A DNA stretch of 64,000 nt from Pseudomonas marincola (GTDB lineage Bacteria > Pseudomonadota > Gammaproteobacteria > Pseudomonadales > Pseudomonadaceae): positions 115,109 through 179,108 of the forward strand of contig NZ_FPBC01000010.1 in NCBI RefSeq assembly GCF_900116605.1, in the 5' to 3' direction. The position numbers and the translations under genes are program-made. Numbering within the stretch: the stretch's first letter is position 1; every line of letters begins with the position of its first letter. Positions 1-8,865 of the stretch are shown in pieces. Below the pieces are notes generated by a model. It saw only the letters and a program-made list of their open reading frames with translations. It did not search any database and was not told where the DNA came from.

Positions 1-772
1 CGACCCTGAACATTGGTTCGAACTGGGCGAGGAGCAGGACCTGCCTCTGGCTGACCTCAATGTCATCCTGATGCGCAAGGATCCACCCTTCGACAACGAG
101 TTCCTGTACACCACCTATCTTCTGGAACAAGCCGAAGCCGATGGCGTCCTCGTGGTCAACCGTCCTCAGAGCCTACGCGACTGCAATGAAAAAATCTTTG
201 CAACGCAGTTTCCCCAGTTCACACCGCCAACAATTGTCAGCCGCCGTGCCGACATTCTGCGCGAGTTTGCCAAAGAACAGCGTGACATCATTCTCAAACC
301 CCTCGATGGCATGGGCGGATCGATGATTTTTCGTCACCGCGAGGGTGATCCGAACCTTTCAGTCATTCTTGAGACGCTCACAGCCCACGGCACCCAGCAA
401 ATCATGGCGCAGGGTTACATCCCGCAGATTCTCGATGGCGACAAACGCATTCTGATGATCGACGGCGAGCCCGTACCTTATTGCCTGGCGCGCATTCCCG
501 CACAGGGCGAGACCCGTGGCAACCTGGCGGCCGGTGGTCGTGGCGAGGCCAGACCGCTGAGCGAACGCGACCGCGAAATTGCTCTGGCCATTGGCCCGAC
601 ACTGCGCGAGAAAGGCTTGTTGTTTGTGGGCCTGGACGTGATCGGCGATTACCTGACAGAGATCAACGTGACCAGCCCGACCTGCATTCGTGAAATTGAT
701 GCCGCCTATAACACAGGCATTGCCGACCAACTGATGGACGTGATTGCAAAGAAGCTGAATGCCACACAGTAG
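1..772 (+). CDS. gshB: Glutathione synthetase, 5' end missing
   Basis: Ligates glycine to gamma-glutamylcysteine with ATP, the last step of glutathione synthesis in the cytosol. The frame is open from base 2, before the first internal ATG at 71, and reads DPEHWFELGEEQDLPLADLN, so the gene begins upstream of the window and only about 256 of the usual ~315 residues are present. The ATP-grasp signature is clear: KPLDGMGGS near 300, DGDKRILMIDGEPVPY near 435, and the ligase end DVIGDYLTEINVTSPT near 640. The neighbour order gshB, tonB-like, algH matches P. aeruginosa PA0407-PA0405. Identification is secure; the true start cannot be seen. Confidence 0.97.
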   Translation, partial: DPEHWFELGEEQDLPLADLNVILMRKDPPFDNEFLYTTYLLEQAEADGVLVVNRPQSLRDCNEKIFATQFPQFTPPTIVSRRADILREFAKEQRDIILKPLDGMGGSMIFRHREGDPNLSVILETLTAHGTQQIMAQGYIPQILDGDKRILMIDGEPVPYCLARIPAQGETRGNLAAGGRGEARPLSERDREIALAIGPTLREKGLLFVGLDVIGDYLTEINVTSPTCIREIDAAYNTGIADQLMDVIAKKLNATQ

Positions 773-868
773 TCATCACAAGCTTGACCCAGCTAACACC
801 TTTGCACATGAGGCTTGCAGGCCGAGGTGCGAAGTCGGCAGACTGCGCGGCACTCTGAGCCAAGCCAC

Positions 869-1771
869 ATGCCAATGAAAGCAACCGACCCGACTCCCAG
901 CCTCCCACCTGCCGGCGCAAGCCCGGCAGACCGGCTGGGCTTTACCCTTTTTCTGGCAGCGGTGCTGCATATCGCGGTGATCCTCGGGGTCGGTTTCACG
1001 GTGGTCGAGCCTGAAACCCTGAGCAAAACGCTCGAAATCACCCTTTCAACCTTCAAGAGCGAAACCAAGCCCAAAGAGGCGGACTTCCTCGCCCAGGACA
1101 ATCAGCAAGGCAGCGGCACGCTGGAACACAAGGCCGCGCCGAAAACCACCGAAAAGGCGCCTTTCCAGGACACCAAGGTTAATAAGGTGCAGCCGAAAAC
1201 CGTGGCCAAACCGCCACCGGCACCGAAAGAGGCGCCAAAAGCAGCGGTCGCCACGGTGAAGCCGCAGCCGCAGAAAACCCCTGTCAAACGTGAAAAGCCC
1301 AAACCGGCGCCCAGCCACGAACCGGCTCCAAGCTTTGACCGCGAACAATTGTCTTCGGAAATTGCCAGCCTCGAAGCGGACCTGGCCAACGAAGTTCAGG
1401 CCTACGCCAAGCGCCCGAAGATTCTGCGCCTCAACGCCGCCTCGACCATGCGCGACAAAGGCGCCTGGTACAAGGATCAGTGGCGCAAGAAGGTCGAGCG
1501 CATTGGCAACCTGAACTACCCAGACGATGCGCGGCGCAAACGCATTTACGGCAGCCTGCGCTTGCTGGTCTCGATCAACCGTGACGGCTCGCTCTACGAG
1601 GTGCTGGTACTGGAGTCATCCGGCCAACCAACGCTCGACAAGGCCGCCATGCGCATCGTCCGTCTGGCCGCGCCCTTTGCACCGTTCAGCGGCGACCTGA
1701 TCGATATTGACCGGCTGGAAATTATCCGCACCTGGCGCTTCGAGAAAGGCGACCGGCTGCAGAGCAACTAG
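869..1771 (+). CDS. tonB: TonB-family energy transducer (TonB3-like)
   Basis: Predicted inner-membrane protein coupling the proton-motive force to envelope processes. From the ATG at 869 it has about 300 residues: one N-terminal membrane helix (LGFTLFLAAVLHIAVILGVG), a long Pro/Lys/Ala-rich periplasmic spacer, and a C-terminal TonB-type domain from about residue 190 (NYPDDARRKRIYGSLRLLVS, then LVLESSGQPTLDKAA). An in-frame ATG at 875 is an equally possible start; the upstream TTG at 815 looks unlikely. In P. aeruginosa the protein at this locus (TonB3, next to gshB and pilG) is needed for twitching motility. That role is inferred here from synteny and from pilT/pilU lying nearby. Confidence 0.85.
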   Translation: MPMKATDPTPSLPPAGASPADRLGFTLFLAAVLHIAVILGVGFTVVEPETLSKTLEITLSTFKSETKPKEADFLAQDNQQGSGTLEHKAAPKTTEKAPFQDTKVNKVQPKTVAKPPPAPKEAPKAAVATVKPQPQKTPVKREKPKPAPSHEPAPSFDREQLSSEIASLEADLANEVQAYAKRPKILRLNAASTMRDKGAWYKDQWRKKVERIGNLNYPDDARRKRIYGSLRLLVSINRDGSLYEVLVLESSGQPTLDKAAMRIVRLAAPFAPFSGDLIDIDRLEIIRTWRFEKGDRLQSN

Positions 1772-1977
1772 CCGCGAACCGCTAACCGTCACAAGAACCC
1801 TGATGCGCAACGGTCGAGCAGGCGAGAACTCGCACCGCTCGACCGAACGTGCGCTCAGCGTTAAACCGCGAACTGAGCCGCTTAAGCCGCGGCGCAACGC
1901 CGCAATCCCTCGCGCAGTAGCGTCTCTGAGGTTTGTTGTGCTTCCAGCCTTCACGCTCAAGTATTAAGCTAACGCCC

Positions 1978-2547
1978 ATGAAAGACGCCAGCCCAAGCAA
2001 TCTCAAGCACCACTTCCTGATCGCCATGCCGCACATGGGCGATCCCAATTTCGCGCAGACCGTCACGTATCTGGTCGATCATAACGACCAAGGCGCAATG
2101 GGCCTGGTGATTAACCGTCCCAGCGGCCTGAATCTGGCCGACGTGCTTGAGCAATTGAACCCGGAAAAAGAGCCGCCGGCACTCTGCCAAAGCCTGCCAA
2201 TTTTCACTGGCGGCCCGGTACAGACTGATCGCGGCTTCGTTCTGCACCCTGTAGGCCTGAATTTTCAGGCCACTCTAGACCTCGGCGAGCTGGGTCTGAC
2301 CACCTCGCAAGACGTGCTGTTTGCGATTGCTGCCGGCACCGGCCCCGACAAATACCTGATCACCCTGGGCTATGCCGGCTGGGAAGCAGGCCAGCTTGAG
2401 GCCGAACTGGCCGACAACGCCTGGCTGACGTGCCCGGCTGATGCCGGCATCCTGTTCGACATGCCTTACGATCAGCGCCTTGATGCAGCGGCGGCGCACC
2501 TCGGGGTCAACCTGAGCCTGCTCACCTCGCAAGCTGGACACGCCTGA
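1978..2547 (+). CDS. algH: YqgE/AlgH family protein
   Basis: Member of UPF0301 (YqgE/AlgH), 189 residues, the usual family length. AlgH was named as an alginate regulator in P. aeruginosa, but the biochemical role of the family is unsettled. Family signatures include HHFLIAMPHMGDPNFAQTVT at the N-terminus, GAMGLVINRPS, FTGGPVQTDRGFVLH and LGYAGWEAGQLE. The ATG at 1978 fits the family start; the longer frame beginning with TTG at 1933 adds non-conserved residues. Its stop codon overlaps the ruvX ATG (TGATG at 2545), so the two are translationally coupled, as in most pseudomonads. Confidence 0.95.
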   Translation: MKDASPSNLKHHFLIAMPHMGDPNFAQTVTYLVDHNDQGAMGLVINRPSGLNLADVLEQLNPEKEPPALCQSLPIFTGGPVQTDRGFVLHPVGLNFQATLDLGELGLTTSQDVLFAIAAGTGPDKYLITLGYAGWEAGQLEAELADNAWLTCPADAGILFDMPYDQRLDAAAAHLGVNLSLLTSQAGHA

Positions 2548-2984
2548 TGGCCGAGCCTAAACCACTGCGCCTGCTGCTGGGCTTTGATTACGGCACCAAA
2601 CAGATTGGTGTTGCGGTTGGCCAGCCAATCACCGGGCAGGCGCGCGAACTCTGCGTGCTAAAAGCGCAAAATGGCGTGCCGGACTGGCAAAAGGTCGAAG
2701 CGCTGATCCGCGAATGGCAGCCCGATGCAATCGTGGTGGGCCTGCCGCTGAACATGGACGGCTCACCCAGTGACATGAGCGAGCGCGCCGAAAAGTTTGG
2801 CCGCCGCCTCAATGGCCGCTTCAATCTGCCGGTACACACGCACGATGAACGTCTGACTACTTACGCCGCCAAGGGCGAACGCCTGCAGCAAGGTCAGAAC
2901 AGCGGCTACCGCGAACGACCTGTCGACGCACTGGCTGCTGCGCTGGTACTCGAAGGTTGGATGCAAGCGCATATTTGCGGCTGA
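2547..2984 (+). CDS. ruvX: RuvX/YqgF family RNase H-fold nuclease
   Basis: RNase H-fold nuclease linked in bacteria to 16S rRNA 5'-end maturation and Holliday-junction resolution. Length is 145 residues. Visible motifs are the N-terminal LLLGFDYGTKQIGVAVGQ with its catalytic Asp, IVVGLPLNMDGSPSDMS, DERLTTYAA and a C-terminal VDALAAALVLEGWM carrying the last acidic residue. It starts one base inside the algH stop codon and is followed after 27 bases by pyrR. The call is strong; which nuclease function dominates in the cell is not settled by sequence. Confidence 0.95.
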   Translation: MAEPKPLRLLLGFDYGTKQIGVAVGQPITGQARELCVLKAQNGVPDWQKVEALIREWQPDAIVVGLPLNMDGSPSDMSERAEKFGRRLNGRFNLPVHTHDERLTTYAAKGERLQQGQNSGYRERPVDALAAALVLEGWMQAHICG

Positions 2985-3011
2985 GCTCGCTCGGCCATCA
3001 AGGAGCTTCAT

Positions 3012-3518
3012 ATGAATTTACCGTCACCTGCACAACTGCTGCCGGAAATGGCCACGGCGCTGATTCGCCACCTCAATGCGCGACAAATCAGCACCCCGCG
3101 CTTTATCGGCATCCGCACGGGCGGCGTCTGGGTTGCTCAGGCACTCATGGAAACCCTCGGCAGCACTGAGCCGATGGGCATTCTCGATGTGTCGTTCTAC
3201 CGCGACGACTTCACCCAGAACGGCCTGCACCCGCAAGTCAAACCGTCCGAACTTCCGTTCGACGTCGAAGGTCAACATCTGGTGCTGATAGACGACGTAC
3301 TGATGAGCGGCCGGACCATTCGCGCGGCGATGAATGAACTGTTCGATTACGGTCGTCCAGCTAGTATTACCTTGGTTTGCCTGCTCGACCTGACCGCGCA
3401 TGACCTGCCAATCCGGCCTGACATTGTCGGCGCCACCTTGTCTCTGCCCGCGCAGCAACGAGTAAAATTGACCGGCCCAACACCGCTTAACCTCGAGCTG
3501 CAATCGCTCGCCAACTGA
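3012..3518 (+). CDS. pyrR: PyrR, PRTase-type pyrimidine regulator
   Basis: Phosphoribosyltransferase-fold protein, 168 residues, homologous to Bacillus PyrR (attenuation regulator/uracil PRTase). The PRPP loop is visible as LVLIDDVLMSGRTIRAAMNE around residues 92-110, and IGIRTGGVWVAQ is the substrate loop near residue 35. A good ribosome site (AAGGAG) lies before the ATG. It precedes pyrB by 10 bases, so the two are likely co-transcribed. I see no obvious attenuator hairpin between ruvX and pyrR, so regulation by RNA attenuation is not supported here. Confidence 0.95.
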   Translation: MNLPSPAQLLPEMATALIRHLNARQISTPRFIGIRTGGVWVAQALMETLGSTEPMGILDVSFYRDDFTQNGLHPQVKPSELPFDVEGQHLVLIDDVLMSGRTIRAAMNELFDYGRPASITLVCLLDLTAHDLPIRPDIVGATLSLPAQQRVKLTGPTPLNLELQSLAN

Positions 3519-3528
3519 GATCCCCGCG

Positions 3529-4539
3529 ATGACGCCCCTAGACGCCAAGCGCTCCCTGCAACTGAATGACAACGGTCAGTTGCAGCACTTTTTGTCCATC
3601 GACGGCTTGCCCCGCGAACTGCTGACAGAAATTCTCGATACCGCCGACTCGTTCCTCGAAGTGGGCGACCGCGCTGTAAAGAAGGTTCCGCTGCTGCGCG
3701 GCAAGACCGTGTGCAACGTATTCTTCGAGAACTCGACACGAACCCGCACCACTTTTGAGCTGGCGGCGCAGCGCTTGTCTGCCGACGTCATCAGTCTCAA
3801 CGTATCGACCTCATCAACCAGCAAGGGCGAGTCGCTGTTCGACACCCTGCGCAATCTTGAGGCGATGGCGGCCGACATGTTCGTGGTGCGCCACAGCGAC
3901 TCCGGCGCGGCGCACTTCATTGCCGAGCACGTGTGCCCCAACGTCGCCATCATCAACGGCGGCGACGGCCGACACGCACACCCGACGCAAGCAATGCTCG
4001 ACATGCTGACGATTCGCCGACACAAGGGCAGCTTCGAGAATCTCTCGGTTGCCATCGTCGGCGACATCCTGCACTCGCGTGTTGCGCGTTCGAACATGCT
4101 CGCGCTGAAAACCCTGGGTTGCCCGGATATTCGCGTGATTGCGCCGAAAACCTTGCTGCCGGTCGGCATCGAGCAATACGGCGTGACGACCTACAGCGAC
4201 ATGGCCACCGGGCTCAAGGATGTCGACGTAGTGATCATGCTGCGCCTGCAACGCGAACGCATGCAGGGCGGCCTGCTGCCCAGCGAAGGCGAATTCTATC
4301 GCCTGTTCGGCCTTACCGAGCAGCGCCTCAAGCTGGCCAAACCCGATGCGCTGGTCATGCACCCGGGGCCGATCAACCGTGGCGTTGAAATTGAATCAGC
4401 GGTGGCCGACGGCCCGCAGTCAGTGATTCTCAATCAGGTCACTTACGGCATCGCCATCCGCATGGCCGTGCTCTCAATGGCCATGAGCGGCCAGAAAACC
4501 CAGCGATTAATTGATCAAGAAAGCGAGGAGCAGAACTGA
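3529..4539 (+). CDS. pyrB: Aspartate carbamoyltransferase catalytic chain
   Basis: Catalyses carbamoyl phosphate plus aspartate to carbamoyl-aspartate, the committed step of pyrimidine synthesis. At 336 residues it has the N-terminal extension seen in Pseudomonas PyrB. The carbamoyl-phosphate motif STRTRT is at residues 69-74, followed by HPTQAMLDM, RLQRERMQ and MHPGPINRG. In pseudomonads the enzyme is a PyrB-PyrC' dodecamer. That fits the next gene: the pyrB stop TGA overlaps the pyrC' ATG at 4539, ensuring coupled synthesis of both subunits. Confidence 0.98.
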   Translation: MTPLDAKRSLQLNDNGQLQHFLSIDGLPRELLTEILDTADSFLEVGDRAVKKVPLLRGKTVCNVFFENSTRTRTTFELAAQRLSADVISLNVSTSSTSKGESLFDTLRNLEAMAADMFVVRHSDSGAAHFIAEHVCPNVAIINGGDGRHAHPTQAMLDMLTIRRHKGSFENLSVAIVGDILHSRVARSNMLALKTLGCPDIRVIAPKTLLPVGIEQYGVTTYSDMATGLKDVDVVIMLRLQRERMQGGLLPSEGEFYRLFGLTEQRLKLAKPDALVMHPGPINRGVEIESAVADGPQSVILNQVTYGIAIRMAVLSMAMSGQKTQRLIDQESEEQN

Positions 4540-5810
4540 TGCGTACCCGTATCCTCGGCGCCCGCGTAATTGACCCCAACAGCGGTCTGGACCAAATCAG
4601 CGATATCTACATCGAAGGCGGCAAGATCGCAGCCATCGGTGATGCCCCCGCAGGTTTCGACGCCGAACAAACCATCGAAGCTGATGGCCTGATCGCAACA
4701 CCGGGCCTGGTTGACCTGAACGCAGCGCTGCGCGAACCCGGCTACAGCCGCAAAGGCAGCATTGCCAGCGAAACCCTGGCGGCGGCTGCGGGCGGCGTTA
4801 CCAGCCTGTGCTGCCCACCCTTCACCAAGCCGATTCTGGACACGCCAGCAGTCGCCGAGATGATTCTTGAACGCGCACGTGAAGCGGGCCACACCAAGGT
4901 CTTCCCGGTCGGCGCGCTGAGCAAAGGCCTCGAAGGCGAGCAACTGGCCGAGCTGGTTGCCCTGCGTGATGCCGGTTGCGTGGCATTCAGCAACGGCCTG
5001 GATTGCTTCCGCAACAACCGCACCCTGCGCCGCGCCATGGAATATGCCGCCACCTTCGACCTGACGGTGATTTTCCACTCGCAGGATCACGATCTGGCAG
5101 AAGGCGGCCTCGCCCACGAAGGCCCGACCGCCAGCTTCCTCGGCTTGGTCGGTATCCCGGAGTCCGCTGAAACCGTAGCCCTCGCCCGCAACTTGTTGCT
5201 GGTCGAACAAACCGGCGTACGCGCGCATTTCAGCCAACTGACCAGCGCCCGTGGCGCCCAGTTGATTGCCGAAGCACAAGCGCGCGGCCTCAAAGTGACG
5301 GCCGACGTGGCGTTGTACCAGCTGATTCTGACTGACGATTCGCTGCTCGGCTTCTCCAGCCTGTATCACGTTATGCCGCCACTGCGCACCCGTGCAGACC
5401 GCGACGGCCTGCGTCAGGCGGTCAAGGACGGCACCATTCAAGCCATCGCCAGCCATCACCAGCCGCACGAAGCCGACGCCAAACGCGCACCGTTTGCCGC
5501 CACCGAACCGGGCATCAGCAGCGTGCAGCTGATGCTGCCACTGGCCATGAGCCTGGTGCAGGACGGCGTGTTGGAACTGCCAGAGCTGATCGCCCGCCTC
5601 AGCAGCGGTCCGGCGCAGGCGCTTGGCCTGCCAGCAGGCAGGCTGGCCGCCGGTGAACCCGCCGATGTGCTGCTGTTCGACCCGAACGCCTCAACACTGG
5701 CCGGTGATACGTGGTTCTCCAAAGGCGCCAACAGCCCGTTCATGGGCCACTGCCTGCCGAGCGCCGTGCGCTACACGCTGGTAGACGGGCACATCAGCTA
5801 TCAGGCGTAA
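4539..5810 (+). CDS. pyrC: Dihydroorotase-like PyrC' (inactive subunit)
   Basis: Dihydroorotase homologue of 423 residues that in Pseudomonas serves as a structural partner of PyrB. The sequence supports lack of catalysis: the zinc motif normally DxHxHLREPG reads DLNAALREPG (residues 59-68), so both metal-binding histidines are replaced by Asn and Ala. The later ATDHAPH motif reads ASHHQPH, losing the catalytic Asp. The rest of the amidohydrolase fold is intact. It follows pyrB with a one-base overlap. An active PyrC should be encoded elsewhere in the genome (inference). Confidence 0.95.
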   Translation: MRTRILGARVIDPNSGLDQISDIYIEGGKIAAIGDAPAGFDAEQTIEADGLIATPGLVDLNAALREPGYSRKGSIASETLAAAAGGVTSLCCPPFTKPILDTPAVAEMILERAREAGHTKVFPVGALSKGLEGEQLAELVALRDAGCVAFSNGLDCFRNNRTLRRAMEYAATFDLTVIFHSQDHDLAEGGLAHEGPTASFLGLVGIPESAETVALARNLLLVEQTGVRAHFSQLTSARGAQLIAEAQARGLKVTADVALYQLILTDDSLLGFSSLYHVMPPLRTRADRDGLRQAVKDGTIQAIASHHQPHEADAKRAPFAATEPGISSVQLMLPLAMSLVQDGVLELPELIARLSSGPAQALGLPAGRLAAGEPADVLLFDPNASTLAGDTWFSKGANSPFMGHCLPSAVRYTLVDGHISYQA

Positions 5811-5838
5811 GCCTTACGCTTCCAACCTCTGCGCACAC

Positions 5839-5872
5839 CAGAAACCCACTCCCGAGTGGGTTTCTGCTTTTA
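5839..5872 (+). terminator. Intrinsic terminator after pyrBC'
   Basis: A 12-bp perfect stem (CAGAAACCCACT with AGTGGGTTTCTG) closes a four-base CCCG loop and is followed by CTTTTA. It lies 29 bases after the pyrC' stop and should end the pyrR-pyrB-pyrC' transcript. The remaining bases to 6111 hold no gene that I can see and presumably contain the egtBD promoter. Confidence 0.85.
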
Positions 5873-6111
5873 TCTCCCCGGCAAATCGTCTTATTTGCCA
5901 AACCCGCCTACACGCTAAGTTTGATGCCAGCCGTCGCAACATCGAACTCTCTGAACAAATCTGCGTCAGACATAAAACTGTCGTGAATTACGCTTAATCA
6001 TTGAGCATCAGGCAGACAACAACATAAAAGATAGGCCTAAACGCGGTAACACCGCCGCTCGGCCCGCCTCAACAGTTCTTCCCTCTAGCCGCAGCACGGA
6101 GCAGATAGTTG

Positions 6112-8265
6112 ATGAGCAGCACATTAAGAGTACTGACCCCAAAGCCAGCCCCCAATGCGCTACTCGACTATTACCTGCAGGTCAGGCGCCGAACCGAAAC
6201 CCTGATCGCCCCGCTGGAGCCGGAAGACATGGTTGTGCAATCCATGCCTGATGCCAGCCCGAGTAAATGGCACATCGCCCATACCAGCTGGTTCTTCGAA
6301 ACCTTTCTGCTCAGCCCGCAGCTCAAAGGCTACAAGATTTTCGATGACACCTTCTGCTACCTGTTCAACTCCTATTACGAAGCCGTCGGCCCCCGCCATC
6401 CCAGACCCCATCGCGGCTTGCTGACCCGCCCCGCCATCAGCGAAGTGATTGCCTACCGCAAGCATGTCGACAGGCAAATGAGCGTCCTGCTGCAAACCTC
6501 ACTCGATGACGCCACGCGCCAGTTAGTTGAACTCGGGCTGGCACACGAGGAGCAGCATCAGGAACTGCTGCTCATGGACATACTCCACCTGTTCAACTCC
6601 TCGCCCCTCAAACCCGCCTATAACCCGCAGTGGCCACAGCCCACCCGCGCCGGCCCCGGGCGTTTCAAGCAACACATTGGCGGCCTGCTGGATATTGGCC
6701 ACACCGATGACGCCTTTGCCTTCGACAATGAAAGCCCGCGCCACACCACGTACTTACAGCCCTTCGAGATCAGTGACCGGCTGGTGACAAACGGTGAATG
6801 GCTGGCATTTATCGCGGACGGCGGCTACCAGCAAGTGGATTTGTGGCTCTCAGAAGGCTGGGATTGCGTACAAAGCCAAGGCTGGAAAGCCCCGCTGTAC
6901 TGGCATCACGATGAGCACGGCTGGAGCCAGATGACTTTAAGAGGCATGCAGCCCATTAATCCGGACGACGCCGTGACGCATATCAGCTACCACGAAGCGA
7001 CCGCATTCGCCTGCTGGGTCAACGCCCGCCTCCCGACAGAAGCAGAATGGGAAGTTGCCGCCCAGGCGGGCATGTTGCAACAAGTGGATGACGTCGCCTG
7101 GCAGTGGACGCAAAGCCATTACAGCGCCTATCCCGGCTTTAATCCGGCCCCTGGCGCTGTGGGCGAATACAACGGCAAGTTCATGATCAACCAGATGGTT
7201 TTACGGGGCGGCAGCGCGTTCAGCAGCCCCGGCCATACGCGCTTGAGCTATCGCAACTTCTTCCATGCCGATAAGCGCTGGATGTTGTCTGGGCTGCGAT
7301 TGGCCCGGGATATTCAACCGCACCAGCAACACACAAAATCTGATAACGAGTTCTTGCGCGACGTACAACAGGGGCTCAGCGCAAAACCCAAAGCGCTTTC
7401 ACCTAAATATTTTTACGACGCCAAGGGCTCCGCGCTGTTCGAGGCGATTTGTAAAACACCGGAGTACTACCCCACCCGCGCCGAGACGCGATTGCTGAGC
7501 GAGATTGCTGAGCAAATTTCAGCCACCATTGCCAGCGGCAGCGCGTTGATTGAGTTTGGCAGCGGCGCCAGCGAAAAGACCTGTCTGGTGCTGGATGCAA
7601 CGCCGCAACTGGGCGCTTATGTTCCCATCGACATTTGCCCGGATGCACTTGAACATGCGTCCCAACGGCTTAATAAGCGCTACCCGGAACTGCCGGTAAT
7701 CGCCCAAACCGGGGATTTCACCGAGCCGGTTGAACTGCCGGAACAAATAGCCGCAATGGCCAAAGTCGGCTTTTTCCCCGGCTCAACCATCGGCAACTTC
7801 ACTCGCAGTCAGGCGATTGAATTTCTCAAGTCGGCAAAACGCCTGCTGGGTGCAAACGGGCAATTCATTGTCGGCGTGGATATGGTCAAAGACCGCCACA
7901 TACTTGAGGCAGCCTATGACGACGCTGGCGGCGTGACGGCGGCTTTCAATAAAAACCTGCTGACCCGCATTAACCGTGAACTGTGCGCTAATTTCTGCCT
8001 GGAAAATTTTGCCCACGTTGCGCTGTGGAACCCCGAACACCAGCGCATGGAAATGCACCTGCAAAGCCTTATCGATCAGTGCGTGGAAATAGCCGGTCAA
8101 CGCTACATCTTCTCTAAAAATGAGCGCCTGCATACCGAGTGCTCACATAAATTCACCCTTGAGTCCTTCAGCGAAATGGCCGCCGAAGCAGGCTGGACCG
8201 TGAGCCAGCACTGGATAAGCGCAGAACCCGAAGTCGGTCTGATGCGTTTGACTCAGCAGCCGTAG
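6112..8265 (+). CDS. Fused EgtB-EgtD ergothioneine biosynthesis protein
   Basis: A single 717-residue protein joining two ergothioneine enzymes. Residues 1-400 are an EgtB-type iron enzyme (DinB_2 plus formylglycine-generating-like fold): HIAHTSWF near 54-61 and the facial triad HEEQHQE at 145-151, then WVNARLPTEAEWE and a VLRGGSAFSS end. Residues from about 410 are an EgtD-type histidine N-methyltransferase (SPKYFYDAKGSALFEAI, the SAM loop LIEFGSGASEKT, then FFPGSTIGNF). Together they would trimethylate histidine to hercynine and attach sulfur oxidatively. ATG 6112 follows a GGAG site; the TTG at 6109 is less likely. It stands alone between terminators, with no egtA, egtC or egtE nearby, so the sulfur donor and lyase are unknown. 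Confidence 0.9.
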   Translation: MSSTLRVLTPKPAPNALLDYYLQVRRRTETLIAPLEPEDMVVQSMPDASPSKWHIAHTSWFFETFLLSPQLKGYKIFDDTFCYLFNSYYEAVGPRHPRPHRGLLTRPAISEVIAYRKHVDRQMSVLLQTSLDDATRQLVELGLAHEEQHQELLLMDILHLFNSSPLKPAYNPQWPQPTRAGPGRFKQHIGGLLDIGHTDDAFAFDNESPRHTTYLQPFEISDRLVTNGEWLAFIADGGYQQVDLWLSEGWDCVQSQGWKAPLYWHHDEHGWSQMTLRGMQPINPDDAVTHISYHEATAFACWVNARLPTEAEWEVAAQAGMLQQVDDVAWQWTQSHYSAYPGFNPAPGAVGEYNGKFMINQMVLRGGSAFSSPGHTRLSYRNFFHADKRWMLSGLRLARDIQPHQQHTKSDNEFLRDVQQGLSAKPKALSPKYFYDAKGSALFEAICKTPEYYPTRAETRLLSEIAEQISATIASGSALIEFGSGASEKTCLVLDATPQLGAYVPIDICPDALEHASQRLNKRYPELPVIAQTGDFTEPVELPEQIAAMAKVGFFPGSTIGNFTRSQAIEFLKSAKRLLGANGQFIVGVDMVKDRHILEAAYDDAGGVTAAFNKNLLTRINRELCANFCLENFAHVALWNPEHQRMEMHLQSLIDQCVEIAGQRYIFSKNERLHTECSHKFTLESFSEMAAEAGWTVSQHWISAEPEVGLMRLTQQP

Positions 8266-8280
8266 TTGCGCACTTAAACA

Positions 8281-8312
8281 AAAAACCCCGCTGATTCAGC
8301 GGGGTTTGGTTG
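8281..8312. terminator. Bidirectional terminator between egtBD and TM2 gene
   Basis: The inverted repeat AAACCCCGCTG with CAGCGGGGTTT around a three-base loop has A-runs on the left and T-runs on the right. It therefore can end both the plus-strand egtBD transcript and the convergent TM2-gene transcript. Confidence 0.85.
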
Positions 8313-8331
8313 GCTCAATGGAACGCGGGAA

Positions 8332-8730
8332 TCAGCTGCGCTCGGAGTTTTTCAGGGTGATCTGGGTATTCAACGTCCAGAAGTCATACAACACCCCGAT
8401 GAGAAACAAGCCACCTGTGCACAGATAGATGATCCCGGTGATCCATTTGCCCATGTACATGCGGTGCACACCGAAGACCCCGAGGAAGGTCAGCAGAATC
8501 CACGAGACGGTGTAATCGGTTTCCCCTGCGGTAAATCGCAAGTCGGCTTCCTTGTCCATCGACGGGATCAGGAACAGGTCAATGATCCAGCCAACAAACA
8601 ACAGGCCAAATGTCAGAAACCAGATGGTTCCGGTAACCGGCTTGCCGTAGTAGAAACGGTGAGCGCCGAGAAAACCGAAGATCCACAACAGGTAGCCGAT
8701 TGTCTTGCTGTGCGTGTCTTGTTGCTGCAT
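8332..8730 (-). CDS. TM2 domain membrane protein
   Basis: Small inner-membrane protein of 132 residues with two copies of the TM2 module: GFLGAHRFYYGKPVTGTIWF, and again GVFGVHRMYMGKWITGIIYL. Each module has the usual Gly-rich turn and two hydrophobic helices, giving about four membrane segments. The start is supported by an AGGAGG site before the ATG at 8730. TM2 proteins are widespread but have no defined bacterial function. It shares the strand with pilU/pilT but lies about 135 bases downstream of pilU, so co-transcription is possible but unproven. Confidence 0.9.
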   Translation of the reverse strand: MQQQDTHSKTIGYLLWIFGFLGAHRFYYGKPVTGTIWFLTFGLLFVGWIIDLFLIPSMDKEADLRFTAGETDYTVSWILLTFLGVFGVHRMYMGKWITGIIYLCTGGLFLIGVLYDFWTLNTQITLKNSERS

Positions 8731-8865
8731 GAATGCCTCCTGCTGGCATGATTATCCTGAACAACAATCTACGCGAGAACCGCCGCAAACCCAAATCTGG
8801 CCCCTGCTAGATGCTCGCCCCAAGCGCACAGGGCGAGCGGTTTAAAGACCAGCTAGTAACGCCAA

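Noticed and set aside
4515..5468. A 317-codon minus-strand frame
   Set aside because: It is antisense to pyrC', which is clearly the coding strand.
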